The notes: generated by a model from the letters alone, not told the origin. 64,000 nt of DNA from Bacteroidales bacterium (GCA_017549805.1 JAFYNJ010000028.1:38033-102032); one strand, 5' to 3'; shown: positions 17,364 through 28,317, numbered from the stretch's first letter. Program-made: numbers and translations.

Positions 17364-19613
17364 ATGATGAAGAAGCATTTATTGGCGGCCTTTCTGTTGC
17401 TGCCCTTGTTATTAAGCGCACAAACCTCAGCCAATGATTACACGCAATATGTGAATCCTTTTATCGGCACGCAGACCGACGAGACGGGCGCCTTGAGCGG
17501 CAGCACCTTCCCTGGGGCGACGATGCCTCAAGGCATGGTGCAGCTCAGTCCCGAGACGGAACAGATGGTCACTTGGGATCCCTGCTCGGGATATGATTAT
17601 AACAAAGACATAATCTATGGCTTTACCCACACCCACCTCAGCGGCACGGGTTGCACCGACCTCATCGACGTGAGCCTCATGCCCATGACCTGGAAGCCGA
17701 CACCCGATCGGCTCAAAGCCGGTGACTTTGGCCAGCATTATAGCCACGATACTGAATCGGCCCGCCCAGGATACTACCAAGTATTGCTGACAGAAAAAAG
17801 AGCGAATGTCGAACACAACGTGAATGTAGAACTCTCGGCTACCATCAGGACGGGCATCCATCGTTACACCTTCAGAAAAGGGGATCCCCAATTTGTGGTC
17901 CTTGATCTCGACCGTGGCCCCTTCCGTGGCGAGGCCTATTATTCCAAACGTCGCACCTACGACGTGATACAGTCCCAGATCCGCATCATCGATGACCATA
18001 CCATCGAAGGATATCGGATCGTCACCGGATGGGCCAAACTACGCAAGATCTATTTTCGGGCAGAGTTCTCCAAACCGTTCAAGGAACACCTGCTCATGAA
18101 TGGCGATCTCAACGTCGGCAAGAGCGATGTGGTGAATGGCCGGACGCTTCGTGCCGCATTCCGCTTTGACCAAGAAGGAGGCCAGGAGCTGATGGTGAAA
18201 GTTGCCATCTCGCCCGTGGACATCGAAGGTGCCAGGAAAAACATGGAGGCTGAGGCCAGTAGTTGGAACTTCGATGACTATGTGCAAGCCGCCCACGACG
18301 CCTGGCAGAAAGAACTCAGCCGTATCGACGTGGAGGGCACCGACGAGCAGAAGACCATCTTCTACACAGGTCTCTACCATGTGCTAATGCAGCCCAACAC
18401 CATGAGCGACGTGGATGGACGCTACATGGACACCAACTTCGAGATCAAGCAGATGCCCAAAGGCCAGACCTACCATAGTACCTTCAGCTTATGGGACACT
18501 TTCCGTGCCGCCCATCCGCTATATACGCTCATCGCTCCCGATATCGTCGCTCAGTTTGTCCGCGACATGGTGTTACACCACAAGACCTACGGCTATCTTC
18601 CCATCTGGGACCTCTGGGGACAGGACAACTACTGCATGATCGGGAACCACGCCATTCCCGTGTTGGCCGACGCCATCATGGCTGAAATTCCAGGAATCGA
18701 TGTGGAAGAAGCCTATCAAGCCATGGTGGAGAGTAGCACACGGAGCCATTTAAACTCGCCTTTCGAGATATGGGAACAATACGGCTATCTGCCACAGACC
18801 TTGCAGAACGAAAGTGTGAGCATCACCATGGAGCAGAGCTTCGACGATGCTTGTGTTGCCTTGGTGGCCAAGAAATTAGGTAAGACCGAAGATTATGAGC
18901 GCTTCTATCGTCGCAGTCTGTTCTATCGTAATTTGTTTGATCCCGAAACGGGTTTCTTCCGTCCGAAGGACGAACACGGCAACTGGCTGGAAGGCTTTGA
19001 TCCGCTCAGCTATGAGCAACCTTGTTTCGTGGAGGGCAACGCTTGGCAATATATGTGGTTCGTGCCCCAGGATCCTCAGGGATTGATCGACCTTTTCGGC
19101 AGCAAGAAAGCGTTTTTGCAAAAACTCGACGAGAACTTCAGTCTTACTGCCACCTCGGGCGAAGTCAATGGAAATGCCAGTGGTTTCATCGGACAGTATG
19201 CCCATGGCAACGAGCCAAGCCATCACACGGTGTATCTCTACAACTTTGCCGGCAAACCCGAGCGCACACAGGAGCTGGTGGAGCAGGTGCGCAGCGAGTT
19301 CTATCGTGCCACGCCTTGCGGTTATGCCGGCAACGACGATTGTGGCCAGATGTCGGCTTGGTACATTTTCTCCGCCCTTGGATTCTATCCTTTCCATGCC
19401 GGTTCAGCAGAATATGTCATTGGTACGCCGCTGTTCACCAAGGCCACTTTGCATCTTGAGAACGGCAACGATTTCGTGATCACTGTGCCCAATAAAACGC
19501 CAGATCGCATTCACGTCAAGAGCGTGAAATTGAATGGCAAGCCCGTGAAAGACCTGAAAATCACAAATCAGCAAATCATGGAAGGTGGTACCTTGGAATT
19601 CAAGATGAAATAA
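17364..19613 (+). CDS. GH92 family glycoside hydrolase (alpha-mannosidase type)
   Basis: 749 residues with a signal peptide (MMKKHLLAAFLLLPLLLSA), so it acts in the periplasm or on the surface. GH92 enzymes are Ca2+-dependent exo-alpha-mannosidases that trim N-glycans and mannans. Family marks are YVNPFIGT, FPGATMPQGMVQLSP, YGFTHTHLSGTGC, the acid-bearing stretch AHGNEPSHH and the C-terminal GNDDCGQMSAWYIFSALGFYP. The length is usual. Two ATG codons (17364, 17367) are possible. It follows the EFR1 gene by 3 bp and is followed by the UDG-like gene after 2 bp, so the three are probably cotranscribed without an obvious shared function. The linkage specificity is not readable. Confidence 0.93.
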   Translation: MMKKHLLAAFLLLPLLLSAQTSANDYTQYVNPFIGTQTDETGALSGSTFPGATMPQGMVQLSPETEQMVTWDPCSGYDYNKDIIYGFTHTHLSGTGCTDLIDVSLMPMTWKPTPDRLKAGDFGQHYSHDTESARPGYYQVLLTEKRANVEHNVNVELSATIRTGIHRYTFRKGDPQFVVLDLDRGPFRGEAYYSKRRTYDVIQSQIRIIDDHTIEGYRIVTGWAKLRKIYFRAEFSKPFKEHLLMNGDLNVGKSDVVNGRTLRAAFRFDQEGGQELMVKVAISPVDIEGARKNMEAEASSWNFDDYVQAAHDAWQKELSRIDVEGTDEQKTIFYTGLYHVLMQPNTMSDVDGRYMDTNFEIKQMPKGQTYHSTFSLWDTFRAAHPLYTLIAPDIVAQFVRDMVLHHKTYGYLPIWDLWGQDNYCMIGNHAIPVLADAIMAEIPGIDVEEAYQAMVESSTRSHLNSPFEIWEQYGYLPQTLQNESVSITMEQSFDDACVALVAKKLGKTEDYERFYRRSLFYRNLFDPETGFFRPKDEHGNWLEGFDPLSYEQPCFVEGNAWQYMWFVPQDPQGLIDLFGSKKAFLQKLDENFSLTATSGEVNGNASGFIGQYAHGNEPSHHTVYLYNFAGKPERTQELVEQVRSEFYRATPCGYAGNDDCGQMSAWYIFSALGFYPFHAGSAEYVIGTPLFTKATLHLENGNDFVITVPNKTPDRIHVKSVKLNGKPVKDLKITNQQIMEGGTLEFKMK

Positions 19614-19615
19614 CC

Positions 19616-20185
19616 ATGACGCTTGAACATCATCCGCTGGAGCCTTTCTTGCCCAAAAACGCCCAACTGCTCTTTCTTGGCAGCTTCCCGCCTCCGAAGC
19701 AACGCTGGTGCATGGATTTCTATTACCCCAACTTCCAGAACGACCATTGGCGCATCGAAGGGGCGGCTTGGTTCAACGATCGCAACTACTTTGTGGATGT
19801 GGAGAAAAAATGTTTTCTCAAGGAGAAGATTGTGGACTTCCTGCACCAGAAAGGGATTGCCTTGTATGATACTGCCCAAACCGTCAGACGGTTGAAAGAC
19901 AATGCCTCGGATGCCTTTTTGGAGATTGTGGAGCCGACAGACATCAAGGCTTTGCTGCAACGCATCCCGCAATGCCATGCCATCGCCACCACGGGCGAGA
20001 AGGCCACGGGAGAAGTGTGCCGTTATTTCGGCATCAACACCGTCCCTCCATTGGGTAGCAAGACGGATCTGGAAAATGGGCTGTTTCTCCACCGACTCCC
20101 CTCTTCGTCAAGGGCGTATCCCTTGGCGTTCGAGAAGAAAGTGGCGGCGTATCGTGCGGTGTTTCAGGAAGTCTATTCTTTATAG
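19616..20185 (+). CDS. Uracil-DNA glycosylase superfamily protein
   Basis: 189 residues of the UDG-like alpha/beta fold: the strand-loop LLFLGSFPPPKQRW near the N-terminus corresponds to the water-activating motif of this superfamily, and LPSSSRAYP near the C-terminus to the DNA-intercalating His/Ser loop. The classical GQDPYH is absent, so it belongs to an atypical branch (MUG-like or uncharacterised). A role in base excision repair is likely. It starts 2 bp after the GH92 stop and overlaps the convergent TlpA-like gene by 6 bp. Confidence 0.72.
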   Translation: MTLEHHPLEPFLPKNAQLLFLGSFPPPKQRWCMDFYYPNFQNDHWRIEGAAWFNDRNYFVDVEKKCFLKEKIVDFLHQKGIALYDTAQTVRRLKDNASDAFLEIVEPTDIKALLQRIPQCHAIATTGEKATGEVCRYFGINTVPPLGSKTDLENGLFLHRLPSSSRAYPLAFEKKVAAYRAVFQEVYSL

Positions 20186-21214
20186 GACTTTGCTGACAGC
20201 TTCTTCGATCTGAGCCTCTCTTAAGCCTGCCGCCACGATGTTTCCTTCCGGGTCGAAAAGGATGATGTGGGGAATACCCTCCACATGGAACTTGTCGGCC
20301 AATGCCATAGAGGGGTCGATCAGCTGAGGATAATGGATATTCAGATCCTTCATAGCTTGTATCATGGCATCCTCCTTGTCGTTGATGGGGATACCGATCA
20401 CAACCAGTCCTTTGTCACGGTACTTTTCGTAAACCGCCACCACGTTAGGCGTTTCTTTCCGGCACGGACCGCACCAAGAGGCCCAGAAATCTACCAAAGT
20501 GTATTTTCCGGCACCCACAAAATCCTCAAAAGTACCTTCTTCCTTGGTTACTTCACCGTTATTAAGCAATGTGATCACACCACTTTCTGGTAGGGACTTC
20601 AGGTGTTCGTAATAGCCTCCAATGGCTGCGTCTTCCTTGACAATTTTTTCAGCCTGATCGTAAAGTTCGATGAACTCGGCAGGTTCAATAAAACCCATTA
20701 ATAAATTCATCGCCTGAAGACCAATGGGATCGGCTTTATGCTTCATATAGACCTCTCGGCTGTGGGAAGCCATCTGTTGTTTCAACTCCTCATGAACCTT
20801 TTCAGCACCAATGGTGTCGCCAGTATCCATCAGCTCCATGGATTTTTGGGCGTGTTCGATATAAGTCGTCATGGCCCATTGTGTAAACTCTAGTAATTCC
20901 TGCGACATTGGGCTGCCCGTCACCACGGGAGCGCCGTCAACAATGGAAACCGTGATCTTCTTTGTATCCGGAATCAGCGGGATGGGATCGTACTCTTCAC
21001 CCCTGATGATGCTGACACCGGTTTGAGGGTTGATTTCGCATTGCAAGGTAAAAGCACCATCCTTGACGGGAGCGGCATCCAACAAGGCACCCGTCATATC
21101 CACCAGACGCACGGTATCTACCGGGTCCGTAATAGTTCCACTGATTTTACACACCTGATCGTCGCAGGCGTAAAACATCGCAAGGGTTAGTAAAGCAAGA
21201 AATAGTTTTTTCAT
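20180..21214 (-). CDS. TlpA-like thiol-disulfide oxidoreductase lipoprotein with DUF4369
   Basis: 344 residues. The lipobox MKKLFLALLTLAMFYAC predicts lipidation at Cys17. The N-terminal half (KISGTITDPVDTVRLVD...) is a DUF4369-type domain. The C-terminal half is a thioredoxin fold with the active site WASWCGPCRKETP and the cis-Pro stretch EGIPHIILF. Such proteins reduce or shuffle disulfides in the periplasm. It is the second gene behind a 225-residue secreted protein (6 bp spacing), which may be a client since that protein contains a Cys pair (CDCGG). Confidence 0.88.
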   Translation of the reverse strand: MKKLFLALLTLAMFYACDDQVCKISGTITDPVDTVRLVDMTGALLDAAPVKDGAFTLQCEINPQTGVSIIRGEEYDPIPLIPDTKKITVSIVDGAPVVTGSPMSQELLEFTQWAMTTYIEHAQKSMELMDTGDTIGAEKVHEELKQQMASHSREVYMKHKADPIGLQAMNLLMGFIEPAEFIELYDQAEKIVKEDAAIGGYYEHLKSLPESGVITLLNNGEVTKEEGTFEDFVGAGKYTLVDFWASWCGPCRKETPNVVAVYEKYRDKGLVVIGIPINDKEDAMIQAMKDLNIHYPQLIDPSMALADKFHVEGIPHIILFDPEGNIVAAGLREAQIEEAVSKVL

Positions 21215-21220
21215 AAGAGC

Positions 21221-21895
21221 TTATTTTTTAAAATTATTACCAGTCCATTTAAGCACAATGTCATCATAGACGAAATCGTCCTCCGGGGTCCACTGCACGG
21301 CCGAAACTTCAATGTCCTTGCCTTCTTGCGGCAGCCTGAAGAACAGCGAGCCTTTGTGTTTACTCAAGATATCCATGACGGTTTGGTAGACCTCGGTATC
21401 CGGGATCATCCGTTGTGTTTTGGGGTCGAAATCGTAGAACAAGATCGCCGCGTCGCATTTTTCACCTTCGTAGCCCACTTGCATCAAGACGCCCACCAAC
21501 TGATGTCCGTTGGAACGGTGCCAGTAGCACATCTCGGTCATATAGTCGAATTGGCCGCCACAATCGCACTTGATATAGCCATTTCGAGGGTCATCCACTG
21601 CATAGTAGTGTTTTTCCTCCCAGGTGTAATCGCCAGGTTTCTTCAGATAGTCAATCATCGCCTCGTTCGGCCTATAATCTGGATATTGGCTAGAAAACGC
21701 CTTAGCGAAATTCCTAATCTGGGCTTGAGGGAAGGTGTTTTCCACTTTGAGCGGGGTTTCTGCCCATACTTTTTGGATTTCAAAGATATAAGTTTCGGGG
21801 TTCAAATCCCGATCCGACGACTTTGCAATTTGTCCCCGAGTAGTTGTTATCATTGCAAGGCATGCCATTGTCAACAGAATTAAATGCTTTTTCAT
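21221..21895 (-). CDS. Secreted protein of unknown function
   Basis: 224 residues from ATG 21895 (MKKHLILLTMACLAMITTTRG), which has a signal peptide; the longer frame to 21943 crosses the promoter. No known domain was recognised. It contains CDCGG and CYWHRSNGH, which could bind a metal or form a disulfide, and many aromatic residues. It is the first gene of an operon with the TlpA-like lipoprotein. Confidence 0.7.
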   Translation of the reverse strand: MKKHLILLTMACLAMITTTRGQIAKSSDRDLNPETYIFEIQKVWAETPLKVENTFPQAQIRNFAKAFSSQYPDYRPNEAMIDYLKKPGDYTWEEKHYYAVDDPRNGYIKCDCGGQFDYMTEMCYWHRSNGHQLVGVLMQVGYEGEKCDAAILFYDFDPKTQRMIPDTEVYQTVMDILSKHKGSLFFRLPQEGKDIEVSAVQWTPEDDFVYDDIVLKWTGNNFKK

Positions 21896-21915
21896 ATTCT
21901 TTCGTTTTGGTAAGG

Positions 21916-21939
21916 CAAAAATAACAAAAAACGAATAAT

Positions 21940-21943
<4 letters not shown>
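21916..21943 (-). promoter_or_regulatory. Promoter of the secreted protein-TlpA operon
   Basis: Minus strand: TTG (21941-21943), 17-nt spacer, TATTTTTG (21916-21923). It overlaps the 3' end of the upstream metallopeptidase gene. Confidence 0.65.
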
Positions 21944-23997
<2,054 letters not shown>

Positions 23998-24016
23998 TTT
24001 ATCGTTGTTTTTATTG

Positions 24017-24688
24017 TTACCAGATATAAGGTATCAACTTGTATTTCACCTTTTGCTTGTATTCGCTGTAGCCTTCCAGTCCTTTTTCCAAAACCGCTTC
24101 TTCGTTGCGGATACGTTTAGCGATGAGGGGAATATAAAGCAGCATGATACCGAAGGAGATGGGTGAAGCCAGCACCAAGGGCATCATCAGGAAGAGGAGT
24201 GTTGTCGTCGTGTACATCGGGTGACGGACGATGCCATAGAGTCCAGTATCGATGACTTTCTGGTGTTCTTGTACTTCAATGGTCCTTGAGAGGTAGGTGT
24301 TTTCTCTTAAGACTTCCGCATAGAGCAGATAGCAAATCAGGAAGATGCCTGCCGCCGTCCACACCGCCCAGTTGGGTAGCACACACCACTGGAAGCGCCA
24401 GTTGAGGCCGGCGACGACGAAAGCCACGATGAACAGCAACCCGCTCAGCGCCACGACCGTTTTCTGTTCTTTTTCCTGTTCTTTGGCGTTGAGCCTTTTT
24501 TGGAGCAGTTCCGGGTTCTTAACCATCATAACCAGTCCCACAATGAACATCGGGATGAAGAGGATGCCCATCAGCAGCCAGCCTTGCCAGTAGTGGAGCG
24601 ACCATGCTGGGAGGAAGATGAGCAGACCCATGATGAGGAAGCCGAGGAAGAACTTCGTGAGAGATTGAAGGAGAAGTTGGGTGTTCAT
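24017..24688 (-). CDS. Isoprenylcysteine carboxyl methyltransferase-like membrane protein
   Basis: 223 residues with about five hydrophobic helices. The C-terminal SAM-binding signature GLYGIVRHPMYTTTTL followed by RIRNEEAVLEKGLEGYSEYKQKVKYKLIP is that of the ICMT/PEMT family. Bacterial members methylate unknown small or lipid substrates. It starts 3 bp after vsr and is probably cotranscribed. A second, shorter relative lies at 38544-39044. Confidence 0.85.
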   Translation of the reverse strand: MNTQLLLQSLTKFFLGFLIMGLLIFLPAWSLHYWQGWLLMGILFIPMFIVGLVMMVKNPELLQKRLNAKEQEKEQKTVVALSGLLFIVAFVVAGLNWRFQWCVLPNWAVWTAAGIFLICYLLYAEVLRENTYLSRTIEVQEHQKVIDTGLYGIVRHPMYTTTTLLFLMMPLVLASPISFGIMLLYIPLIAKRIRNEEAVLEKGLEGYSEYKQKVKYKLIPYIW

Positions 24689-24691
24689 GGG

Positions 24692-25291
24692 TTATTTGGG
24701 TTGATATTGTAATTCTTCAGCGGCCATCGGAAGCGGGCTTTCCTCTTCCGTATGGTAATGGAAGGGCGTATGTTTGCTGTATAAGGAGAGCAGCTTTTCG
24801 TTGAGCAGCAGTTCCACTTCGCTCATGGTATGTTCGATGCGCTTGGGTGTCAGCTGGCATTCCCAGATGACGATCACCTGCCAGCCGTTATTGTAGAGCA
24901 GTTGGTAGTTGTGTTGGTCACGTTCCTGGTTTCTTTTGATTTTGTTCACCCAGAACTCACGGTTTGTTTGAGGGATCTTACAGCACCGTGAACTCTCCAC
25001 TTTATTCTCTAAACTTTCAACTGACTCTAAACTCTCCACTCTAAACTTTAAACTTTCATCAGGCGACCACGTCACCTGATGACCGTGCCAGAAGCATCCG
25101 TTGACGAAGATGGCCGTATGGTATTTCCGCATCACGATATCCGGTTTCCCCGGTACCGACTTTACGTTGAGCCGATAGCGGTACCCGTGCCGCCACAGCC
25201 ATTGCCGTACTTTCAGCTCAGGTTTGGTGTTGCGGCTGCGGATGTGCGACATCACGAGGTGACGCTGTTCGGGAGTGAGGCGGTCGGTCAT
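24692..25291 (-). CDS. vsr: Very short patch repair endonuclease Vsr, with an in-frame repeat insertion
   Basis: 199 residues from ATG 25291 (MTDRLTPEQRHLVMSHIRSRNTKPE), the canonical Vsr start. Vsr nicks beside T:G mismatches left by deamination of 5-methylcytosine. The core motifs PGKPDIV, AIFVNGCFWHGH and WQVIVIWECQL are present. Between the two halves of the fold a segment of about 25 residues (SLKFRVESLESVESLENKVESS) is encoded by purine-rich short repeats, making the protein longer than usual (~140-150). It has a 4-bp ATGA overlap with gph. No cytosine methyltransferase gene is adjacent. A truncated second copy lies at 26315-26458. Confidence 0.88.
   Translation of the reverse strand: MTDRLTPEQRHLVMSHIRSRNTKPELKVRQWLWRHGYRYRLNVKSVPGKPDIVMRKYHTAIFVNGCFWHGHQVTWSPDESLKFRVESLESVESLENKVESSRCCKIPQTNREFWVNKIKRNQERDQHNYQLLYNNGWQVIVIWECQLTPKRIEHTMSEVELLLNEKLLSLYSKHTPFHYHTEEESPLPMAAEELQYQPK
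24990..25060 (-). repeat. Purine-rich short repeat inserted in frame in vsr
   Basis: On the coding strand the units AGTTTAGAG and GTGGAGAGTT recur several times. The tract length keeps the frame open and places a low-complexity linker in the protein. Confidence 0.65.
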
Positions 25292-25941
25292 GGCAGGAGG
25301 ATTTTTTGAAGTGCTGCAACTGTGTCCACCACCGTAAGGTATCCCCTCATATCGCGATAGCCCCATCCGACGGCAATACCTTTGATACCACCATTGGCTG
25401 CGGTCTCCATGTCGGTGTCCGAGTCGCCCACCATGACAGCATCATCTTTTGAAAGACCCGTCTTGCAAAGCACTTCCCCGACCACTTCGGGGGCTGGCTT
25501 CAAAGGATGGCCTGGTCGATTGCCCAAAATGGCCACAAAGGGAATGTCGGGGAAAAACTCTTTGATCAGATGTTCTGTGCCTTCTTGGAACTTGTTAGAA
25601 GCAACGGCCAACATAATGCTATTATGATGCAATTCAGCCATGAGTTCCGGGATTCCAGGAAAAGGCTTTGTGTACACATCGATGTGGGCGTTATAGTAAG
25701 TGCGGAAATCTGCCAGCACCGCATCTATCAAAGCCTCGTCATTACGGTGTTCTGCCGTTAATGCTTGACTCATTAAGTTCCTCGCCCCATGACCCACCAT
25801 TTTCATATACTCCTCACGCGTATGCTGCGGGAAACCTCGTTGCGACATGGCATAGTTGACTGCTGCGCTGAGGTCGTCAAGCGTATCCAGCAGTGTGCCG
25901 TCGAGGTCGAAGATGATGAGTTGAGGGGTCGTGGCTTTCAT
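25288..25941 (-). CDS. gph: HAD-family phosphatase, phosphoglycolate phosphatase-like
   Basis: 217 residues. The HAD motifs are clear: motif I FDLDGTLLDT, motif II near VASNKF, the motif III Lys in PLKPAPEV, and motif IV VMVGDSDTDM. A helical cap lies between motifs I and II. This is the Gph subfamily, which dephosphorylates phosphoglycolate and related small phosphates in the cytosol. It is the first gene of an operon with vsr (4-bp overlap). A -7-like TATCTTCG (25949-25956, minus strand) precedes it, overlapping the divergent TSCPD promoter region. Confidence 0.87.
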   Translation of the reverse strand: MKATTPQLIIFDLDGTLLDTLDDLSAAVNYAMSQRGFPQHTREEYMKMVGHGARNLMSQALTAEHRNDEALIDAVLADFRTYYNAHIDVYTKPFPGIPELMAELHHNSIMLAVASNKFQEGTEHLIKEFFPDIPFVAILGNRPGHPLKPAPEVVGEVLCKTGLSKDDAVMVGDSDTDMETAANGGIKGIAVGWGYRDMRGYLTVVDTVAALQKILLP

Positions 25942-25969
25942 TGTGGTGCGAAGATACGACTTTTTCGAT

Positions 25970-25977
25970 TATCTTTG
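25970..25977 (+). promoter_or_regulatory. Promoter -7 box of the TSCPD gene
   Basis: TATCTTTG lies 36 bp before ATG 26014 in the gph intergenic region; the -33 box is unclear. Confidence 0.45.
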
Positions 25978-26013
25978 CATTCCACATTATTGCTAACCGT
26001 TTGCATTGTTGCT

Positions 26014-26268
26014 ATGAAATACACCTACTATCCCCAAGGCACTTGCAGTCAAGTGATTGAGTTTGAAATCACTGATGGAATCATTCATAATGTTCAGTTT
26101 TATGGAGGCTGCAGCGGCAACACTCAAGGTGTAGGTCGTCTTGTTGAAGGCATGAAAGCCGAGGAGGTAGTCCAACGGCTGGAGGGCATCCGTTGTGGAT
26201 TCAAGTCCACCTCTTGTCCTGACCAGTTGGCGAAAGCCATCCGGGAGGCGATGGAAGGAGAGGAATAG
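26014..26268 (+). CDS. TSCPD domain protein (TIGR03905 family)
   Basis: 84 residues. CSQVIEFEI, FYGGCSGNTQGVGRLVEGM and the terminal signature STSCPDQLAKAI define the small TSCPD family, related to a domain of ribonucleotide reductases, with conserved Cys that may bind metal. The function is unknown. ATG 26014 is the natural start; the frame extends upstream only through non-coding sequence. It marks the left edge of the accessory island. Confidence 0.9.
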   Translation: MKYTYYPQGTCSQVIEFEITDGIIHNVQFYGGCSGNTQGVGRLVEGMKAEEVVQRLEGIRCGFKSTSCPDQLAKAIREAMEGEE

Positions 26269-26314
26269 AGGTAAAGAAGGTTAGCTCCTGCGACAAAAAC
26301 CTCACTCCGGGCTT

Positions 26315-26458
26315 CTACAGCATACTATTCACGATGAACCGATAACGGTAGCCATGCCGTCACGGCCATTGCCGCACCTTCAGCTCGGGTTTGGTGTTCC
26401 GGCTGCAGATGTGCGACATCACAAGGTGACGCTGAGTTGGAGTGAAGTGGTCGGTCAT
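26315..26458 (-). pseudogene. Truncated vsr pseudogene
   Basis: The minus-strand reading MTDHFTPTQRHLVMSHICSR, then NTKPELKVRQW, matches the N-terminus of the intact Vsr closely. A TGG codon has become TGA right after (W-P-stop-RHGYRYR), and similarity ends about ten codons later at another stop. It is a decayed partial duplicate of vsr, 1.2 kb from the intact gene and at the border of the island. Confidence 0.85.
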
Positions 26459-26511
26459 AGCAGAAAGAGTATTTTAAGTTCGTCAGGTCAAGCTTGACTC
26501 TTTTAATAGTG

Positions 26512-28317
26512 CTATTCTCTTACTTTATATTTTTGACCAGGGTGGTTTTCTTTGGGGAAAAGCATTTTTAATACACCCGCCATTTCTGGTAATATTTTGT
26601 TTCGAATATATTGTTTGTTCCTCCCTACGTGTACTGCTATTTCACTGGCTGTTCTCCATTCTGAGCAATACTTTATTATTTCGTTGCATAATTCTTCTTT
26701 TCGCATTCTTTTGGGAATAGGGGTTGCAACCTTTTCACTTGAGGTTGCAACCTTTTCACTTGAGGTTGCAACCTTTTCATCCGAGGTTGCAACCTTTTCA
26801 TCCGAGGTTGCAACCTTTAGCAAATAAACTGTTCCTCTACCGTGTCCTTTGGATATTAGGAATTCTTCTTTGCACAGTCTTTGAAGCAAGTGTGTAATAT
26901 CTGCGGGGTGCATGGCCAATACGTCCCGTAGTCTTTCATTGTTAATAATCCCTTCTGTTAAAGCGATTGACAAAGCCATAATATCTTCCTTGTCCCTGTT
27001 TTTTATTCTGTTCCCAAAAATTTTGTCCAGTTCCGATAGCACTTTCTCGTCAAGCAACGACTCAAGAGGCATGATCAATTCCACTTTATTCGGTTGGGCT
27101 TTTTCCACAGGATAGGGACGTTTCCAATTCAAAGTTTGCCACCCTTTCATAATTTTATCCACACCGCTACCAGCTTTTTCCGCTGAACCTATCATCATGA
27201 ACATTTGCTGTAAACTTTTGTTCCGACATACACTTTCTCCGCCTTGGTAAAATTGTTGTTTTGAAATCAGCATGGTTCCAGGATTGGAAAACACTATTCT
27301 ATGTGGAAATAGATTTACTATCAAAGACGATTCCTCACTATAGTCTGCATGGACACAAAGATTAGCAAAAGCCTCACGGATAGCTTCATGTGCAGGGGTT
27401 TCGTCACGACGTTGATTACCCTCAAGCTGAAAAGGTGTTGGTATTACCTGTTGGAGTTTGGGGAGCACCCTGCGATAGAATTGAAACAGGTTAGCCTCCC
27501 AGGTACCATCAGGGTAAACGCGATCCATCCATCTAGTCGCAGATGTGTCCGCGGGAATCTCTTTATAGTCGGGGAAAAAACGAGGTGCACAGCTTTGGTC
27601 GGTAATAGCTTCATACTTACCAAACATGAGAAGGCCTGCCATGGTAAAACCTTCTTCCCCTGTTTCCCGATCTTTTCTGTAACCTCCGAGTTTTCGCATC
27701 AATTCATCATTGCTCAACGAGTGCCATGGGTGACTGGGTCTTGCTATGGCAAATAGGCGGCGGTATTGCTCAAACGAGGGGAGGTCTATGTCGTTCCAGG
27801 AATAGTTCTTCAGCACCCTTCCGTCAGCGGGGCGCATAACATCAGCATCGGCGAACATACGCCTTACTTCGGCACTACTACAAAGGTAATCACCTTCGTG
27901 ATTGCGACGAAAGGTCCCATTGAAAGCGTCTTGTGTACAATGTATCGGTCGCTGGTCTCGCTGTGCCTGTGGAACATGAAATAAAACAACTTTTGCCCCT
28001 TCAATTTCTGCTACTTGAACATCATTATTTTTCAAAAGACAAGTATTGATGGTATTCTTATTGTGGGCACCACTCCAAAAATCTTTCTGTATTTTATCAA
28101 CTTCCTCGTCAGTCAGACAATTCAATGTGAAGATGTCGTCTTTTTCTTTCACTCCAAGGACAATGGTACCTCCATGGGTATTGGCGAAGGCTGAATAGGT
28201 TTCCCAGAAACTTTTCGGGAAGCCGCCTTTAGCTGACTTGAATTCCACCTCGGTTGTCTCCTTATCCCTCATCAAGTTGGAGACAAGTATCTGCATGTTG
28301 TTATAGTCGTAAGTCAT
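26512..28317 (-). CDS. AlbA_2 (Schlafen-like) regulator with ATP-binding domain and C-terminal repeats
   Basis: 601 residues. The N-terminus (ETTEVEFKSAKGGFPKSFWETYSAFANTHGGTIVLGV) is an AlbA_2/AAA_4 domain. The middle part with HEAIREAFANLCVHADY and SAEKAGSGVDKIMKGW resembles the HATPase_c_4-type region of these proteins. A helical HTH region follows, then five seven-residue repeats (KVATSDE/KVATSSE), then a second HTH near the end (RTASEIAVHVGRNKQYIRNKI). Such proteins are common in genomic islands and are thought to be regulators, some being phage-defence parts. A -7 box TATCTTTG (28359-28366, minus strand) lies upstream. Confidence 0.82.
   Translation of the reverse strand: MTYDYNNMQILVSNLMRDKETTEVEFKSAKGGFPKSFWETYSAFANTHGGTIVLGVKEKDDIFTLNCLTDEEVDKIQKDFWSGAHNKNTINTCLLKNNDVQVAEIEGAKVVLFHVPQAQRDQRPIHCTQDAFNGTFRRNHEGDYLCSSAEVRRMFADADVMRPADGRVLKNYSWNDIDLPSFEQYRRLFAIARPSHPWHSLSNDELMRKLGGYRKDRETGEEGFTMAGLLMFGKYEAITDQSCAPRFFPDYKEIPADTSATRWMDRVYPDGTWEANLFQFYRRVLPKLQQVIPTPFQLEGNQRRDETPAHEAIREAFANLCVHADYSEESSLIVNLFPHRIVFSNPGTMLISKQQFYQGGESVCRNKSLQQMFMMIGSAEKAGSGVDKIMKGWQTLNWKRPYPVEKAQPNKVELIMPLESLLDEKVLSELDKIFGNRIKNRDKEDIMALSIALTEGIINNERLRDVLAMHPADITHLLQRLCKEEFLISKGHGRGTVYLLKVATSDEKVATSDEKVATSSEKVATSSEKVATPIPKRMRKEELCNEIIKYCSEWRTASEIAVHVGRNKQYIRNKILPEMAGVLKMLFPKENHPGQKYKVRE
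26728..26820 (-). repeat. Tandem 21-bp repeat in the AlbA_2 gene
   Basis: GGTTGCAACCTTTTCA plus five variable bases (CTTGA or TCCGA) is repeated four times with a partial fifth unit. It preserves the frame, so copy changes would only alter linker length. This is a VNTR candidate. Confidence 0.85.

Noticed and set aside
21790-21812. GGTTCAAATCCC looks like a tRNA T-arm.
   Set aside because: No matching acceptor, D or anticodon arms upstream; it lies in the coding sequence of the secreted protein (residues SDRDLNPE).
26728-26820. The tandem 21-bp units were considered as a CRISPR array.
   Set aside because: Units abut without unique spacers and are translated in frame.
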